Assembly: GCF_040327995.1 (NCBI RefSeq)
Contig: NZ_JBEPIJ010000010.1
Span: 62,001 to 126,000 of the forward strand
Length of the DNA: 64,000 bases
Direction of reading: 5' to 3'
DNA from: Solimonas thermocellulolyticum
GTDB lineage: Bacteria > Pseudomonadota > Gammaproteobacteria > Nevskiales > Nevskiaceae
Shown here: in pieces, positions 42,999-52,909 of the stretch
Layout: the number at the start of each line of letters is the position of its first letter
How positions within the stretch are numbered: the first letter of the stretch is position 1
Position numbers and translations under genes: made by a program
Notes under the pieces: model-generated
What the model was told of the DNA's origin: nothing
What the model saw: the letters and a program-made list of their open reading frames with translations, nothing else
Database searches by the model: none

Positions 42999-44158
42999 TA
43001 CGCGTCCCCCGGCGCCAGTTCGCGCAGCAGGCCCACGGCCGCGCGTACCTGCTGCGCGGCCGCGTCGATGTCGGTCTCGCGCGTCGCGCGCCCCGGCGAG
43101 AAGCGTAGCGAAGCGCCGGCGAGTCGGTCGTCGCGGCCGAGCGCGCGCAGCACGTACGAGGGCTCGCGCGTCGCCGACGAGCAGGCCGAACCGCTCGACA
43201 CCGCAAGCATCGGCAAGCGCGCGCGCAGACTCTCGCCGTCGATGCCGGCGAAGCTCAAGTTGAGGATGTGCGGCGCGGCGTGCGCCGCATCGCCGTTGCG
43301 CAACACGCCGGGCAGACTCGTCAGCTGGCGCTCCAGTCGTGCGCACAGCGCGGCGAGCCGCTCGGCATCGCCCGCGCGGCGCGCCGCGGCGAGTCGCGCC
43401 GCGACGCCCATGCCGACGATCTGGTGCGTCGCCAGGGTGCCGGAACGCATGCCCTGCTCGTGGCCGCCACCGTGCAACTGCGGCGCAAGACGCGCACGCG
43501 GACGCTTGCGCACGAATAGCGCGCCGATCCCCTTGGGACCGTAGAACTTGTGCGCACTCAAGGACAACAGGTCGATCGGCAGCGCGGCAAGGTCGATCGC
43601 CAGCTTGCCCGCTGCCTGCACCGCATCGACGTGCAACAGCACGCCGCGCTCGCGTAGAAGCGGCGCGAGCTCGGCCACCGGATTGATCGTGCCGGTCTCG
43701 TTGTTGACCCACATCAGCGACACCAACACCGTCTCCGGCCGCAGCGCAGCGATGACCCGCGCCGTGTCGATACGGCCGCCCGGGTCAGGGTCGAGCCAGC
43801 TCACGCGCACGCCGCGGGTTTCCAGGTAGCGGCAGGTATCGACGACGGACTTGTGCTCGATGCGGCTGGTGATCAGATGCGCGCGCTCGGCGCCACGGAA
43901 TTCGAGCGCGCCCTTGATTGCGAGATTGTTCGCCTCGGTCGCCCCCGAGGTCCAGATGATTTCCTCGCTGCTCGCGCCGATCAGCGCGGCGACCTCGGCG
44001 CGCGCCGCCTCGACCGCCGCACGTGCGCGGCGGCCGAGCGCGTGATCGGAGGCGGGATTGCCGTAACCGGTGTCGTCGAGCCACTCCAACATGGCCGCGC
44101 GCACCGCGGGATCCAGCGGCGTGGTCGCGGCGTGGTCGAGATCGATGAATCCGCTCAT
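42998..44158 (-). CDS. Cysteine desulfurase, second of two tandem copies (IscS/NifS-like)
   Basis: PLP enzyme that takes sulfur from cysteine for Fe-S assembly, 386 residues. It shows DHAATTPLDPAVR, the PLP Lys204 in LSAHKFYGPKG, GGGHEQGMRSGT, and the catalytic loop Cys326 in SSGSACSSATREPSYVL. The sequence pattern is that of group I (IscS/NifS) enzymes. Only about half of the residues match the adjacent copy by eye, so this is not a recent duplication. Its ATG overlaps the preceding desulfurase stop by 4 nt and its stop overlaps the scaffold GTG. Confidence 0.92.
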   Translation of the reverse strand: MSGFIDLDHAATTPLDPAVRAAMLEWLDDTGYGNPASDHALGRRARAAVEAARAEVAALIGASSEEIIWTSGATEANNLAIKGALEFRGAERAHLITSRIEHKSVVDTCRYLETRGVRVSWLDPDPGGRIDTARVIAALRPETVLVSLMWVNNETGTINPVAELAPLLRERGVLLHVDAVQAAGKLAIDLAALPIDLLSLSAHKFYGPKGIGALFVRKRPRARLAPQLHGGGHEQGMRSGTLATHQIVGMGVAARLAAARRAGDAERLAALCARLERQLTSLPGVLRNGDAAHAAPHILNLSFAGIDGESLRARLPMLAVSSGSACSSATREPSYVLRALGRDDRLAGASLRFSPGRATRETDIDAAAQQVRAAVGLLRELAPGDA

Positions 44159-45294
44159 ACCGGCACCACCGTGCGCGACAGCGACGCATGCAATGCGCGC
44201 AGGGTCTCGACGAAGGCGTCGATCTGTTCCGCGGTATTGTCCACACCGAGGCTGACGCGGATCGCGCCGCGCGCGATTTCGGGCTCGACGCCCATCGCCA
44301 GCAGCACGTGGCTCGGCTCGTGCTTGCCACTGGCGCAGGCCGAACCGCTGGACACCGCGAATCCCTTGCGATCGAGCTGCATCAGCAAGGCCTCGCCATC
44401 GAAACCCGGCAGCGCGAACTGCACGGTGTTGGGCAGGCGCTCGACGCCGGCGGCAAAGACACGCACACCCGGCAGCGTCGCGAGGCCGGCCTCGAGGCGC
44501 TCGCGCAGCGCCAGCGTGTGCCGCGTGCGGCGCTCGAGCTCCTGCCGCGCCAGCTCGGCGGCGACGCCGAAACCGACGATGGCAGCGACGTTCTCGGTGC
44601 CGCCGCGCAAGCCCTTTTCCTGTGGCCCGCCGTGATGCAGGGGCACGAGGTCGACCTCGGCACGGCGCACGAGTGCGCCGATGCCCTTGGGGCCGTAGAG
44701 CTTGTGGCTGGACAGACTCATCAGATCGGCGCCGAGCGCACGAAAATCGACCGCGATGCGTCCGGCGGCCTGCACCGCGTCGACGTGTAGCCAGGCGCCG
44801 GCCTCGTGCACCAGCGCCGCGGCGCGTGCGAGATCCTGGACCACACCGGTTTCGTTGTTGGCGCGCATCAGCGCGACCAGCGCCACCGGCCCCTGCGCCA
44901 GCTGCGCCGCGAGCGCAGACCAGTCGACGATGCCCTGCGCATCGACCGCCACCGCCGCGACGTCGCGCTCACCGGCCAGCGCCAATGCAGCCTCCATGAC
45001 CGCGGGGTGTTCGGTCGCGCCGTACAGCAGCCGTCCACGGCGCACCGCGGCCACGCCCTTGACCGCGAGGTTGTTCGCCTCGGTACCACCGGAGGTCCAG
45101 ACGATCTCGCCCGGCTGGCAGCCGACCAGCGCCGCCACCTGTTCGCGCGCGCGCTCGACGGCATCGCGCGCGGCGCGACCGAAGCGATGCAGCGACGAAG
45201 CATTGCCGTAAGGGCCGGACAGGTACGGCAGCATCGCCTCGAGTACGCGCGCATCGAGCGGCGTGGTCGCGTTGTGATCGAGGTAGGTGGGCAT
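44155..45294 (-). CDS. Cysteine desulfurase, first of two tandem copies (IscS/NifS-like)
   Basis: PLP enzyme of 379 residues starting at the ATG at 45,294 (MPTYLDHNATTPLD). PLP Lys198 lies in LSSHKLYGPKG; the sulfur-carrying Cys320 is in SSGSACASGKHEPSHVL. HHGGPQEKGLRGGTENV is typical of NifS/IscS. A longer frame to 45,693 covers cysE in another frame and is not real. It starts 37 nt after cysE, suggesting that cysteine synthesis and desulfuration are expressed together. Which of the two copies serves Fe-S clusters and which tRNA thiolation cannot be told. Confidence 0.92.
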   Translation of the reverse strand: MPTYLDHNATTPLDARVLEAMLPYLSGPYGNASSLHRFGRAARDAVERAREQVAALVGCQPGEIVWTSGGTEANNLAVKGVAAVRRGRLLYGATEHPAVMEAALALAGERDVAAVAVDAQGIVDWSALAAQLAQGPVALVALMRANNETGVVQDLARAAALVHEAGAWLHVDAVQAAGRIAVDFRALGADLMSLSSHKLYGPKGIGALVRRAEVDLVPLHHGGPQEKGLRGGTENVAAIVGFGVAAELARQELERRTRHTLALRERLEAGLATLPGVRVFAAGVERLPNTVQFALPGFDGEALLMQLDRKGFAVSSGSACASGKHEPSHVLLAMGVEPEIARGAIRVSLGVDNTAEQIDAFVETLRALHASLSRTVVPV

Positions 45295-45331
45295 CGCGGG
45301 TCTACGGGACTTCTGCGGCGGGGCCGTACAC

Positions 45332-46135
45332 CTAGTCCAGTGCGGTGCGCCCGTCGGTGTGCCGGCGATCGGCCGAACCGGCGTTCGGCGCACGCCGGTC
45401 TGCTTCGGCTTCGCCCTTGCAGAAGTCCGGCAGCTCCAGACGGCCGAGTTCGAGCTCGGGCATACGGCTGTCCAGCTCGCGCACGATCTTGCACATGCGC
45501 GTGATCTGCTCGTCCTGGGCCTGCACGTGCTCCAGGATCTTGGCGATGGCCTTGGCCACCGGATCGGACATGCCCTCGTCGGTGATGCCGTAGGCGTGGA
45601 ACTCGGTCTTACGCTGTGCATCGATGCCGACGATGCGCGCCGGTATGCCGACCGCGGTCGCGCCTTCCGGCACCGCACGCACGACCACCGCATTGCTGCC
45701 GATGTTCGCGCCGTCGCCGACCGTGAACGGCCCGAGCACCTTGGCGCCGGCGCCGACGACGACGTTGCGGCCCAGCGTCGGATGGCGCTTGACCCCGCGC
45801 GTGAGCGAAGTGCCGCCCAGGGTCACGCCCTGGTAGATCGTGCAGTCGTCGCCGACCTCGGCAGTCTCGCCGATGACCACGCCCAGACCATGATCGATGA
45901 ACACGCGCCGGCCGATCCGTGCGCCCGGATGGATCTCGATGCCGGTCAGCCAGCGCGCGAAGTGCGAGTTCAAGCGCGCCAGCCACTTGAACCCGTGCGT
46001 CCACAGCCAGTGCGACACCCGGTGAGCCCAGATCGCGTGCAGACCCGGATAACAGGTCACGACCTCCCACCACGACTGCGCGGCGGGATCCCGCTCGCGG
46101 ATGGAGCGAATGTCTTCGCGGAGCCGATCGAACAT
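45332..46135 (-). CDS. cysE: Serine O-acetyltransferase CysE
   Basis: First enzyme of cysteine synthesis (serine plus acetyl-CoA), 267 residues. Left-handed beta-helix hexapeptide repeats run from about residue 65 to 165 (IEIHPGARIGRRVFIDHG, VVIGETAEVGDDCTIYQGVTLGG, HPTLGRNVVVGAGAKVLGP). The N-terminal helical domain is short, as in the Pseudomonas-type enzyme. A charged C-terminal tail of about 80 residues, ending RRHTDGRTALD, is longer than usual. Gene order trmJ-cysE-desulfurase is the conserved one, but iscR is absent between cysE and the desulfurases. Confidence 0.94.
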   Translation of the reverse strand: MFDRLREDIRSIRERDPAAQSWWEVVTCYPGLHAIWAHRVSHWLWTHGFKWLARLNSHFARWLTGIEIHPGARIGRRVFIDHGLGVVIGETAEVGDDCTIYQGVTLGGTSLTRGVKRHPTLGRNVVVGAGAKVLGPFTVGDGANIGSNAVVVRAVPEGATAVGIPARIVGIDAQRKTEFHAYGITDEGMSDPVAKAIAKILEHVQAQDEQITRMCKIVRELDSRMPELELGRLELPDFCKGEAEADRRAPNAGSADRRHTDGRTALD

Positions 46136-46183
46136 GGGCGGATGAGAGGGGCGCGTGGATGGGCGAGCGTGGTCGGACCGAGT

Positions 46184-46996
46184 CTATTCTAGACCAAATT
46201 GGTCCGCATTATCCCCCGCCCCGTCGCGCGGCTGCACGAGACGACGCCGCTTGGGCCGCTCGACGGAGGTCAGGATGCCGCGCAGGATGTTGAGCTCGTT
46301 GCGGTCGGGGCCGGCGCGGTTGAAGAAGGTGCGCAGCCGGCGCATGAGCATGCGCGGATTGGCCGGGTCGAGGAAGCCGGTGGCCAACAGGACGCGCTCG
46401 AGGTGCGCGTAGAAGCGCTCCATCTCGTCTGCCGTTGGCGGCGCATACCACGGGTGCTGTTTCTTGCTCGCGACCTCGCCCGGCTCGGGCAGTGCCGTAC
46501 GGCGCAGTTCATAAGCGATCACCTGCACCGCCTGCGCGAGGTTCAGCGAGCGGTACGCAGGATTGGCGGGAATCAGCACGGTGGCGTGGCAACGGTCGAC
46601 TTCATCGTTGGTCAGCCCGGTGCGTTCGCAACCAAAGACGAAGGCCACCGGCGCCTCGGCGGCAAGCGCGACGGCTCGCGTCGCGGCCTGCCACGGTCGC
46701 AGCGGCTCGTCGCCCAGATGGCGCGGACGCGCCGACAGCGCCACGACCCAACCGCAGTCGGCCACGGCCTCGTCGAGCGTGCCGACGACGCGCACACTGT
46801 CGAGCACACTGGTCGCGTGCGCCGCGGTGGCCCGTGCCTGCGGATGCGGATAGCGGTCCGGGTTCACCAGAACCAGATGGTGCAAGCCCATCGTCAACAT
46901 CGCCCGCGCGCTCGCGCCGATGTTGCCCGGATGCTGCGTGGACACCAGAACGATGCGGATGTTCGCGAGAGGATCGACGTCGGAGCGCGGGGCCAT
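46184..46996 (-). CDS. trmJ: tRNA (cytidine/uridine-2'-O-)-methyltransferase TrmJ
   Basis: SPOUT methyltransferase acting on position 32 of tRNAs, 270 residues. It shows IRIVLVSTQHPGNIGASARAM at the start, VLVNPDRYPHPQARATAAHA, VFGCERTGLTNDEVDRC and the SAM-knot IPANPAYRSLNLAQAVQVIAYELRR. A C-terminal extension contains the FFNRAGP-type helix conserved in TrmJ. Divergent from suhB with a 40-nt gap, as in related genomes. Its last codons contain the palindrome at 46,192-46,204. Confidence 0.95.
   Translation of the reverse strand: MAPRSDVDPLANIRIVLVSTQHPGNIGASARAMLTMGLHHLVLVNPDRYPHPQARATAAHATSVLDSVRVVGTLDEAVADCGWVVALSARPRHLGDEPLRPWQAATRAVALAAEAPVAFVFGCERTGLTNDEVDRCHATVLIPANPAYRSLNLAQAVQVIAYELRRTALPEPGEVASKKQHPWYAPPTADEMERFYAHLERVLLATGFLDPANPRMLMRRLRTFFNRAGPDRNELNILRGILTSVERPKRRRLVQPRDGAGDNADQFGLE
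46192..46204. repeat. 13-bp palindrome before cysE
   Basis: GACCAA-A-TTGGTC, a perfect inverted repeat in the last codons of trmJ, about 57 nt before the cysE start. It could be an operator for the cysE/desulfurase transcript or chance. It does not match the IscR consensus known to me. Confidence 0.3.
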
Positions 46997-47036
46997 GGTG
47001 ATATTCTAGGCTGCCTTATTTTGTTCCTTCGAGAAC

Positions 47037-47837
47037 ATGCACCCGCTGGTCAACATCGCCGTGATGGCTGCGCGCGCAGCCGGCAATTTCATCATGCGCA
47101 ACTTCGACCGGGCGGACGCGCTCAGCGTCGAGCGCAAGGCGCGCAACGACTTCGTCACTCAGATCGACCGCGGCGCCGAGGCCGAAATCATCCGCCACAT
47201 CCGCAAGGCCTATCCCGACCATGCGATCCTCGCCGAAGAATCCGGCGCGCTGGAAGGCCGCCGTGGCGCGAGCGAGGTCACCTGGATCATCGATCCTCTG
47301 GACGGCACGACCAATTTCCTGCACCGCATTCCGCATTTCGCGGTGTCGATCGGGATCCAGGTGCGCGATCGTCTCGAACACGGCGTGATCTACGCGCCCT
47401 GTACGCAGGACCTGTACACGGCGAGCCGCGGCGCCGGCGCGGTGCTCAACAGCCGGCGCATTCGCGTCAGTAGTTGTCGCGATCTGGGACAGGCGCTGAT
47501 CGGCACCGGCGTGCCGCTGCGCGAGGAGTACCTCGCCCACTACGCGACGATGCTGTGCAATGTCGCGCGCGAGACCGCCGGCATCCGCCGCGCCGGGTCG
47601 GCCGCACTCGATCTGGCCTACGTCGCCGCCGGGCGCCTCGAAGGTTTCTGGGAATACAACCTGAAACCCTGGGACATGGCGGCCGGCATCGTCCTGGTGC
47701 AGGAGGCCGGCGGCGCCGTGCGCGAGCTCGAGGGTGGCGCCGACGTGCTGACGAGCGGTCATATCCTCGCCGGCACGGTGCCGCTGATCGACCAGCTGGC
47801 CGCGCTCTTGCCGCCGCGTCGTGCGGCGGCCGCTTGA
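47037..47837 (+). CDS. suhB: Inositol-1-monophosphatase family protein SuhB
   Basis: Mg2+-dependent phosphatase and, in E. coli, a transcription antitermination factor for rRNA operons; 266 residues. Family motifs: ILAEESG (metal Glu), the DPLDGTTNFLHRIPHF signature, and WDMAAGIVLVQEAGG near the C-terminus. Divergent position next to trmJ is conserved. The ATG at 47,037 begins MHPLVNIAVMAARAAGNF, the usual SuhB start. A TATTCT (-10-like, 47,002-47,007) lies in the short gap upstream, without a clear -35. It is followed by the rfb genes after 10 nt, and may share a transcript with them. Confidence 0.95.
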   Translation: MHPLVNIAVMAARAAGNFIMRNFDRADALSVERKARNDFVTQIDRGAEAEIIRHIRKAYPDHAILAEESGALEGRRGASEVTWIIDPLDGTTNFLHRIPHFAVSIGIQVRDRLEHGVIYAPCTQDLYTASRGAGAVLNSRRIRVSSCRDLGQALIGTGVPLREEYLAHYATMLCNVARETAGIRRAGSAALDLAYVAAGRLEGFWEYNLKPWDMAAGIVLVQEAGGAVRELEGGADVLTSGHILAGTVPLIDQLAALLPPRRAAAA

Positions 47838-47847
47838 GCCACGACCC

Positions 47848-48918
47848 ATGAGCGAGACCCTGCTGATCACAGGTGGCGCCGGATTCATCGGCTCGGCGCT
47901 GATCCGCCTGTTGCTGCGCGAGTCCGACTATCGCATCGTCAACGTCGACAAGTTGAGCTACGCGGCGAGCCCCGAAGCGCTGGAGGATGCACCGCAGCAT
48001 CCGCGCTACCGTTTCGAGCGGGTCGACATCTGCGATGCGGCGGCGTTGACGCGCGTGTTCGCCGAGCATCGCCCCGACGGCGTGCTGCACCTGGCCGCCG
48101 AATCACACGTGGACCGCTCCATCGACGGACCGGCCGACTTCATCCAGACCAACATCGTCGGCACGTTCCGGCTGCTCGAGGTCGCGCTCGGCTACTTCCA
48201 GTCGCTCGACGGACCCGCACGCGCACGCTTCCGCTTCCACCACGTTTCCACCGACGAAGTCTACGGCTCACTCGGCGAAGACGGCCTGTTCACGGAAACC
48301 ACACCGTACGCGCCGAACTCGCCGTATTCGGCGAGCAAGGCCAGTTCCGATCATCTGGTCCGCGCCTGGCACCACACCTACGGCTTGCCGGTGGTGGTGA
48401 CCAACTGCTCGAACAACTACGGGCCTTATCAATTCCCCGAGAAGCTGATCCCGCTGATGATCCTCAATGCACTGGAGTTCAAGCCGCTGCCGGTCTACGG
48501 CACCGGCGCCAACGTGCGCGACTGGCTCTATGTCGAGGACCATGCCCGCGCGCTGCGCCTGGTGTTCGAGCATGGCCGCATCGGCGAGCAGTACAACATC
48601 GGCGGCCACAACGAGCAGCGCAACCTGGATCTGGTCGAACGGCTCTGCGATCTCATCGACACCTTGCAGCCCGATGCTGTCGGCCGCAAGCGCCGCGAGC
48701 TGATCACCTTCGTCGAGGATCGCAAGGGCCACGACCTGCGCTATGCGATCGACGCCGGCAAGATCCGGCGTGAGCTGGGCTGGCGCCCGCGGGAAACCTT
48801 CGACACCGGCCTGCGCAAGACCGTCGAGTGGTACCTGGCCAACCGCGCGTGGTGCGAGACCGTGCAGGCGCGCGGCTACCAGCGCCAGCGTCTTGGGCTG
48901 GCCAGGAAGGCGTCATGA
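47848..48918 (+). CDS. rfbB: dTDP-glucose 4,6-dehydratase
   Basis: Second enzyme of dTDP-L-rhamnose synthesis, 356 residues, extended SDR family. NAD motif GGAGFIGSALIR, catalytic Asp/Glu in HHVSTDEVYGSLGE, and the YxxxK active site in SPYSASKASSDHL. WLYVEDHARAL and the substrate-site NNYGPYQFPEKLIPLMI follow. Its stop overlaps the rfbA start (ATGA). First gene of the rfbB-A-C-D operon, which supplies dTDP-rhamnose for O-antigen, exopolysaccharide or rhamnolipid. Confidence 0.96.
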   Translation: MSETLLITGGAGFIGSALIRLLLRESDYRIVNVDKLSYAASPEALEDAPQHPRYRFERVDICDAAALTRVFAEHRPDGVLHLAAESHVDRSIDGPADFIQTNIVGTFRLLEVALGYFQSLDGPARARFRFHHVSTDEVYGSLGEDGLFTETTPYAPNSPYSASKASSDHLVRAWHHTYGLPVVVTNCSNNYGPYQFPEKLIPLMILNALEFKPLPVYGTGANVRDWLYVEDHARALRLVFEHGRIGEQYNIGGHNEQRNLDLVERLCDLIDTLQPDAVGRKRRELITFVEDRKGHDLRYAIDAGKIRRELGWRPRETFDTGLRKTVEWYLANRAWCETVQARGYQRQRLGLARKAS

Positions 48919-49790
48919 AGGGGATCATCCTCGCCGGCGGCAGCGGCACGCGCCTTTACCCGGTCACGCAGGCCGTGTCCAAGCAACTGCTGCCGGTCTA
49001 CGACAAGCCGATGATCTACTACCCGCTGACGACGCTGATGCTGTCCGGCATCCGCGAGATCCTGGTGATCTCGACGCCACAGGACACGCCGCGCTTCGCG
49101 GCCCTGCTCGGCGACGGCAGCCAGTGGGGCATCTCGCTGTCTTATGCGGTGCAGCCGAGCCCGGACGGACTCGCGCAGGCCTTTCTCATCGGCGCGGATT
49201 TCATCGGCGGCGACGCCTGCGCGCTGGTGCTCGGCGACAACCTGTTCCACGGTCACGATCTGGTGCCGCTGTTGCAACGTGCGGCGGCGCGGCGAGAGGG
49301 CGCCACCGTGTTCGCCTATGCGGTGACCGACCCCGAGCGCTACGGCGTCGTCGAGTTCGACGCCGACGGGCGCGTACTGTCGATCGAAGAAAAGCCCAAG
49401 GCGCCGAAATCCCGCTACGCCGTCACCGGCCTGTACTACTACGATGCGCAGGTCGTCGAGCTCGCCCGCCGCATCAAGCCCTCGGCGCGCGGCGAGCTGG
49501 AGATCACCGATCTAAACCGCCTCTACCTCGAAGCGGGTGCGCTCCACGTCGAGGTCATGGGTCGCGGCATGGCCTGGCTCGACACCGGCACCCACGACTC
49601 GCTGCTCGACGCCGGAACCTTCATCCAGACGCTGGAAAAGCGTCAGGGCCTGAAGATCGCCTGCCCCGAGGAGGTCGCCTACCGCAGCGGCTTCATCGAC
49701 GCCGATCAGTTGCGCAGCCTCGCCCTTCCGCTACTCAAGAGCGGTTACGGCGAGTATCTGCTGCGCGTGCTCGAAGAACGGGTGTACTGA
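48915..49790 (+). CDS. rfbA: Glucose-1-phosphate thymidylyltransferase
   Basis: First enzyme of the dTDP-L-rhamnose pathway, converting glucose-1-phosphate and dTTP to dTDP-glucose; 291 residues. Nucleotidyl-transferase motif GGSGTRLYPVTQAVSKQLLPVYDKPMIYYPL-type start, the LGDNLFHGHDL metal site, EEKPKAPKSRYAVTGLYYYD and WLDTGTHDSLLDA. The length and sequence match RmlA. It overlaps rfbB by 4 nt and is followed by rfbC after 12 nt. Confidence 0.97.
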   Translation: MKGIILAGGSGTRLYPVTQAVSKQLLPVYDKPMIYYPLTTLMLSGIREILVISTPQDTPRFAALLGDGSQWGISLSYAVQPSPDGLAQAFLIGADFIGGDACALVLGDNLFHGHDLVPLLQRAAARREGATVFAYAVTDPERYGVVEFDADGRVLSIEEKPKAPKSRYAVTGLYYYDAQVVELARRIKPSARGELEITDLNRLYLEAGALHVEVMGRGMAWLDTGTHDSLLDAGTFIQTLEKRQGLKIACPEEVAYRSGFIDADQLRSLALPLLKSGYGEYLLRVLEERVY

Positions 49791-49802
49791 AGAGGTGTGC
49801 CC

Positions 49803-50348
49803 ATGCAGGTGATCGCTACCGCCCTGCCCGAGGTGCTGATCTTAGAGCCCAAGCTCATCGGCGATGCCCGCGGTTTCTTCATGGAGAGCTTCCACGCTCG
49901 CCGCTTCGCCGAGCTGACCGGCTGCGATGAGGCGATGGTGCAGGACAATCATTCGCGCTCGACACGTGGCGTCTTGCGCGGCCTGCACTACCAATTGCCG
50001 CCAAAGGCCCAGGGCAAGCTGGTGCGTGTCGTCGCCGGCGAGATCTTCGACGTCGCCGTGGACATCCGCCGTGGATCGCCGACCTTCGGCCACTGGGTCG
50101 GCGTCACGCTGTCGGCCGACAACAAGCGCCAGCTCTGGGTGCCGCCGGGTTTCGCCCATGGCTTCTGCGTGACCTCGGACAGCGCCGACGTGATCTACAA
50201 GGTCACTGCCTACTACTCGCCGGAGCACGATCGCGCCATCCGCTGGGACGATCCGGCCATCGGCATCGAGTGGCCGCTCGATGCGCCACCGCAGCTTTCC
50301 GGCAAAGACGAGAAGGCGCCGCTGCTGCGTGACGCCGAGGTATTCTGA
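49803..50348 (+). CDS. rfbC: dTDP-4-dehydrorhamnose 3,5-epimerase
   Basis: Third enzyme of the pathway, 181 residues, cupin fold. Catalytic His in RGVLRGLHYQLPPKAQGKLV, Asp in VDIRRGSPTFG, and the active-site Tyr region in VIYKVTAYYSPEHDRAIRWDD. The ATG at 49,803 is preferred to an in-frame GTG at 49,797 because AAGAGG is at the right distance. Normal length. It is 2 nt from rfbD. Confidence 0.96.
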   Translation: MQVIATALPEVLILEPKLIGDARGFFMESFHARRFAELTGCDEAMVQDNHSRSTRGVLRGLHYQLPPKAQGKLVRVVAGEIFDVAVDIRRGSPTFGHWVGVTLSADNKRQLWVPPGFAHGFCVTSDSADVIYKVTAYYSPEHDRAIRWDDPAIGIEWPLDAPPQLSGKDEKAPLLRDAEVF

Positions 50349-50350
50349 GC

Positions 50351-51210
50351 GTGCGCCGCGTCGTCGTCACCGGTGCCGGCGGTCAGCTCGGCGTGGAGCT
50401 CGTGCGGCGCGCACCGGTCGGCGTCGAGGTCATCGGTCTTGACCGCACTGCGCTCGACATCGGCGACGGCGTCGCCGTGCATCGAGCGATGCGCGACACC
50501 CGACCGAGCGCGATCATCAACGCCGGCGCCTACACCGCGGTCGATCGCGCCGAAAGCGAACCGGATGCCGCCCACCGCGCCAACGCCGAAGGCCCGCGTC
50601 ATCTCGCTGCGGCGGCAGCGGCAACCGGCGCGCGCCTGCTGCACGTCTCCACCGATTTCGTCTTCGACGGCGGCAAATCCTCGCCCTATCTGCCGGAAGA
50701 CGACACCGCCCCGCTCGGAGTCTACGGCGCCAGCAAGCTCGCCGGCGAGCAGGCGGTGCGCGATACCGCCGGGGTCGATGCGCTGATCGTACGCACCGGC
50801 TGGGTCTACTCGGCGCACGGTCAGAACTTCGTCAAGACCATGCTGCGTCTGATGCGCGAACGTCCCGAGGTGCGCGTCGTCGCCGACCAGATCGGCACGC
50901 CAACCTCGACCGCGACGCTGGCCGACACGCTGTGGACCCTGCTCGACCGCGATGCGCCGTCCGGCACCTATCACTGCAGCGATGCCGGGGTCGCGAGCTG
51001 GTATGACTTCGCCTACGCGATCCGCGAGCTCGCACAGGCCAGCAGCGGCGAGCAGCTCGCACCGGTGCGGCCGATCGCGACCGCCGACTATCCCACACCG
51101 GCGCGACGCCCGGCCTACAGCGTGCTCGACAAGACCACGACCTGGGCTATCACCGGCATGGCGCCGCACTGGCGCGAGCCGCTGCGCGCCGTCATCGATG
51201 AGCTGGTTCG

Positions 51211-51214
<4 letters not shown>
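50351..51214 (+). CDS. rfbD: dTDP-4-dehydrorhamnose reductase
   Basis: Final NADPH-dependent step to dTDP-L-rhamnose, 287 residues. Cofactor motif GAGGQLGVELV, the STDFVFDG segment, the YGASKLAGEQ YxxxK pair, and RTGWVYSAHGQNFVKTML are diagnostic for RmlD. It starts with GTG at 50,351, 2 nt after rfbC. Its last four bases overlap those of the converging serS. This closes the operon; no glycosyltransferase follows. Confidence 0.95.
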
Positions 51215-52482
<1,268 letters not shown>

Positions 52483-52531
52483 CGTCGTCGCAAGGGGCGT
52501 GGTGTGTGAGCGCGTTATTGTAGGCCGGGCC

Positions 52532-52909
52532 TCAGCCGGCGACGGCGCGCCCGAGCCCCATGCCCAACGCCGCGGCACCCAGGCACAGCACAATATTGAG
52601 CAGCACGTTGAGCACCGCGATGCCGGTGTGGCCGGCCTGGGCCAAACGCAGCGTTTCCACCGAGAAGGCCGAAAAGGTCGTGAACGCGCCGAGAAAGCCG
52701 ACGATCAAGAGGGCGCGCATGCTGTCGCTGCCGCCACCGGACTCGACCATGCGCGCGAACAACCAGCCGGCGATACCGCTGCCGAGCACGTTGACCACCA
52801 GCGTGCCGTAGGGGAAGGCCGGCCCCAGCCAGACCGTCAGCAGACGCACGCTGCCGTAACGGGCTAGCGCGCCGAGTGCGCCACCGACGGCAACCGCGAA
52901 CCACGGCAT
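52532..52909 (-). CDS. crcB: Fluoride ion exporter CrcB/Fluc
   Basis: Dual-topology inner-membrane fluoride channel, 125 residues, four membrane helices. Signatures: GGALGALARYGSVRL in helix 1, NVLGSGIAGWLFA in helix 2, and the central GFLGAFTTFSAFSVET motif with the conserved Phe and the Na+-site break in helix 3. Its ATG overlaps the rarA stop by one base. A fluoride riboswitch is not expected at this coupled position and none was seen. Function is protection from fluoride. Confidence 0.95.
   Translation of the reverse strand: MPWFAVAVGGALGALARYGSVRLLTVWLGPAFPYGTLVVNVLGSGIAGWLFARMVESGGGSDSMRALLIVGFLGAFTTFSAFSVETLRLAQAGHTGIAVLNVLLNIVLCLGAAALGMGLGRAVAG

Noticed and set aside
52483..52531. 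Fluoride riboswitch for crcB
   Set aside because: crcB is translationally coupled to rarA upstream, so no leader exists; the gap named here lies after crcB and is too short.
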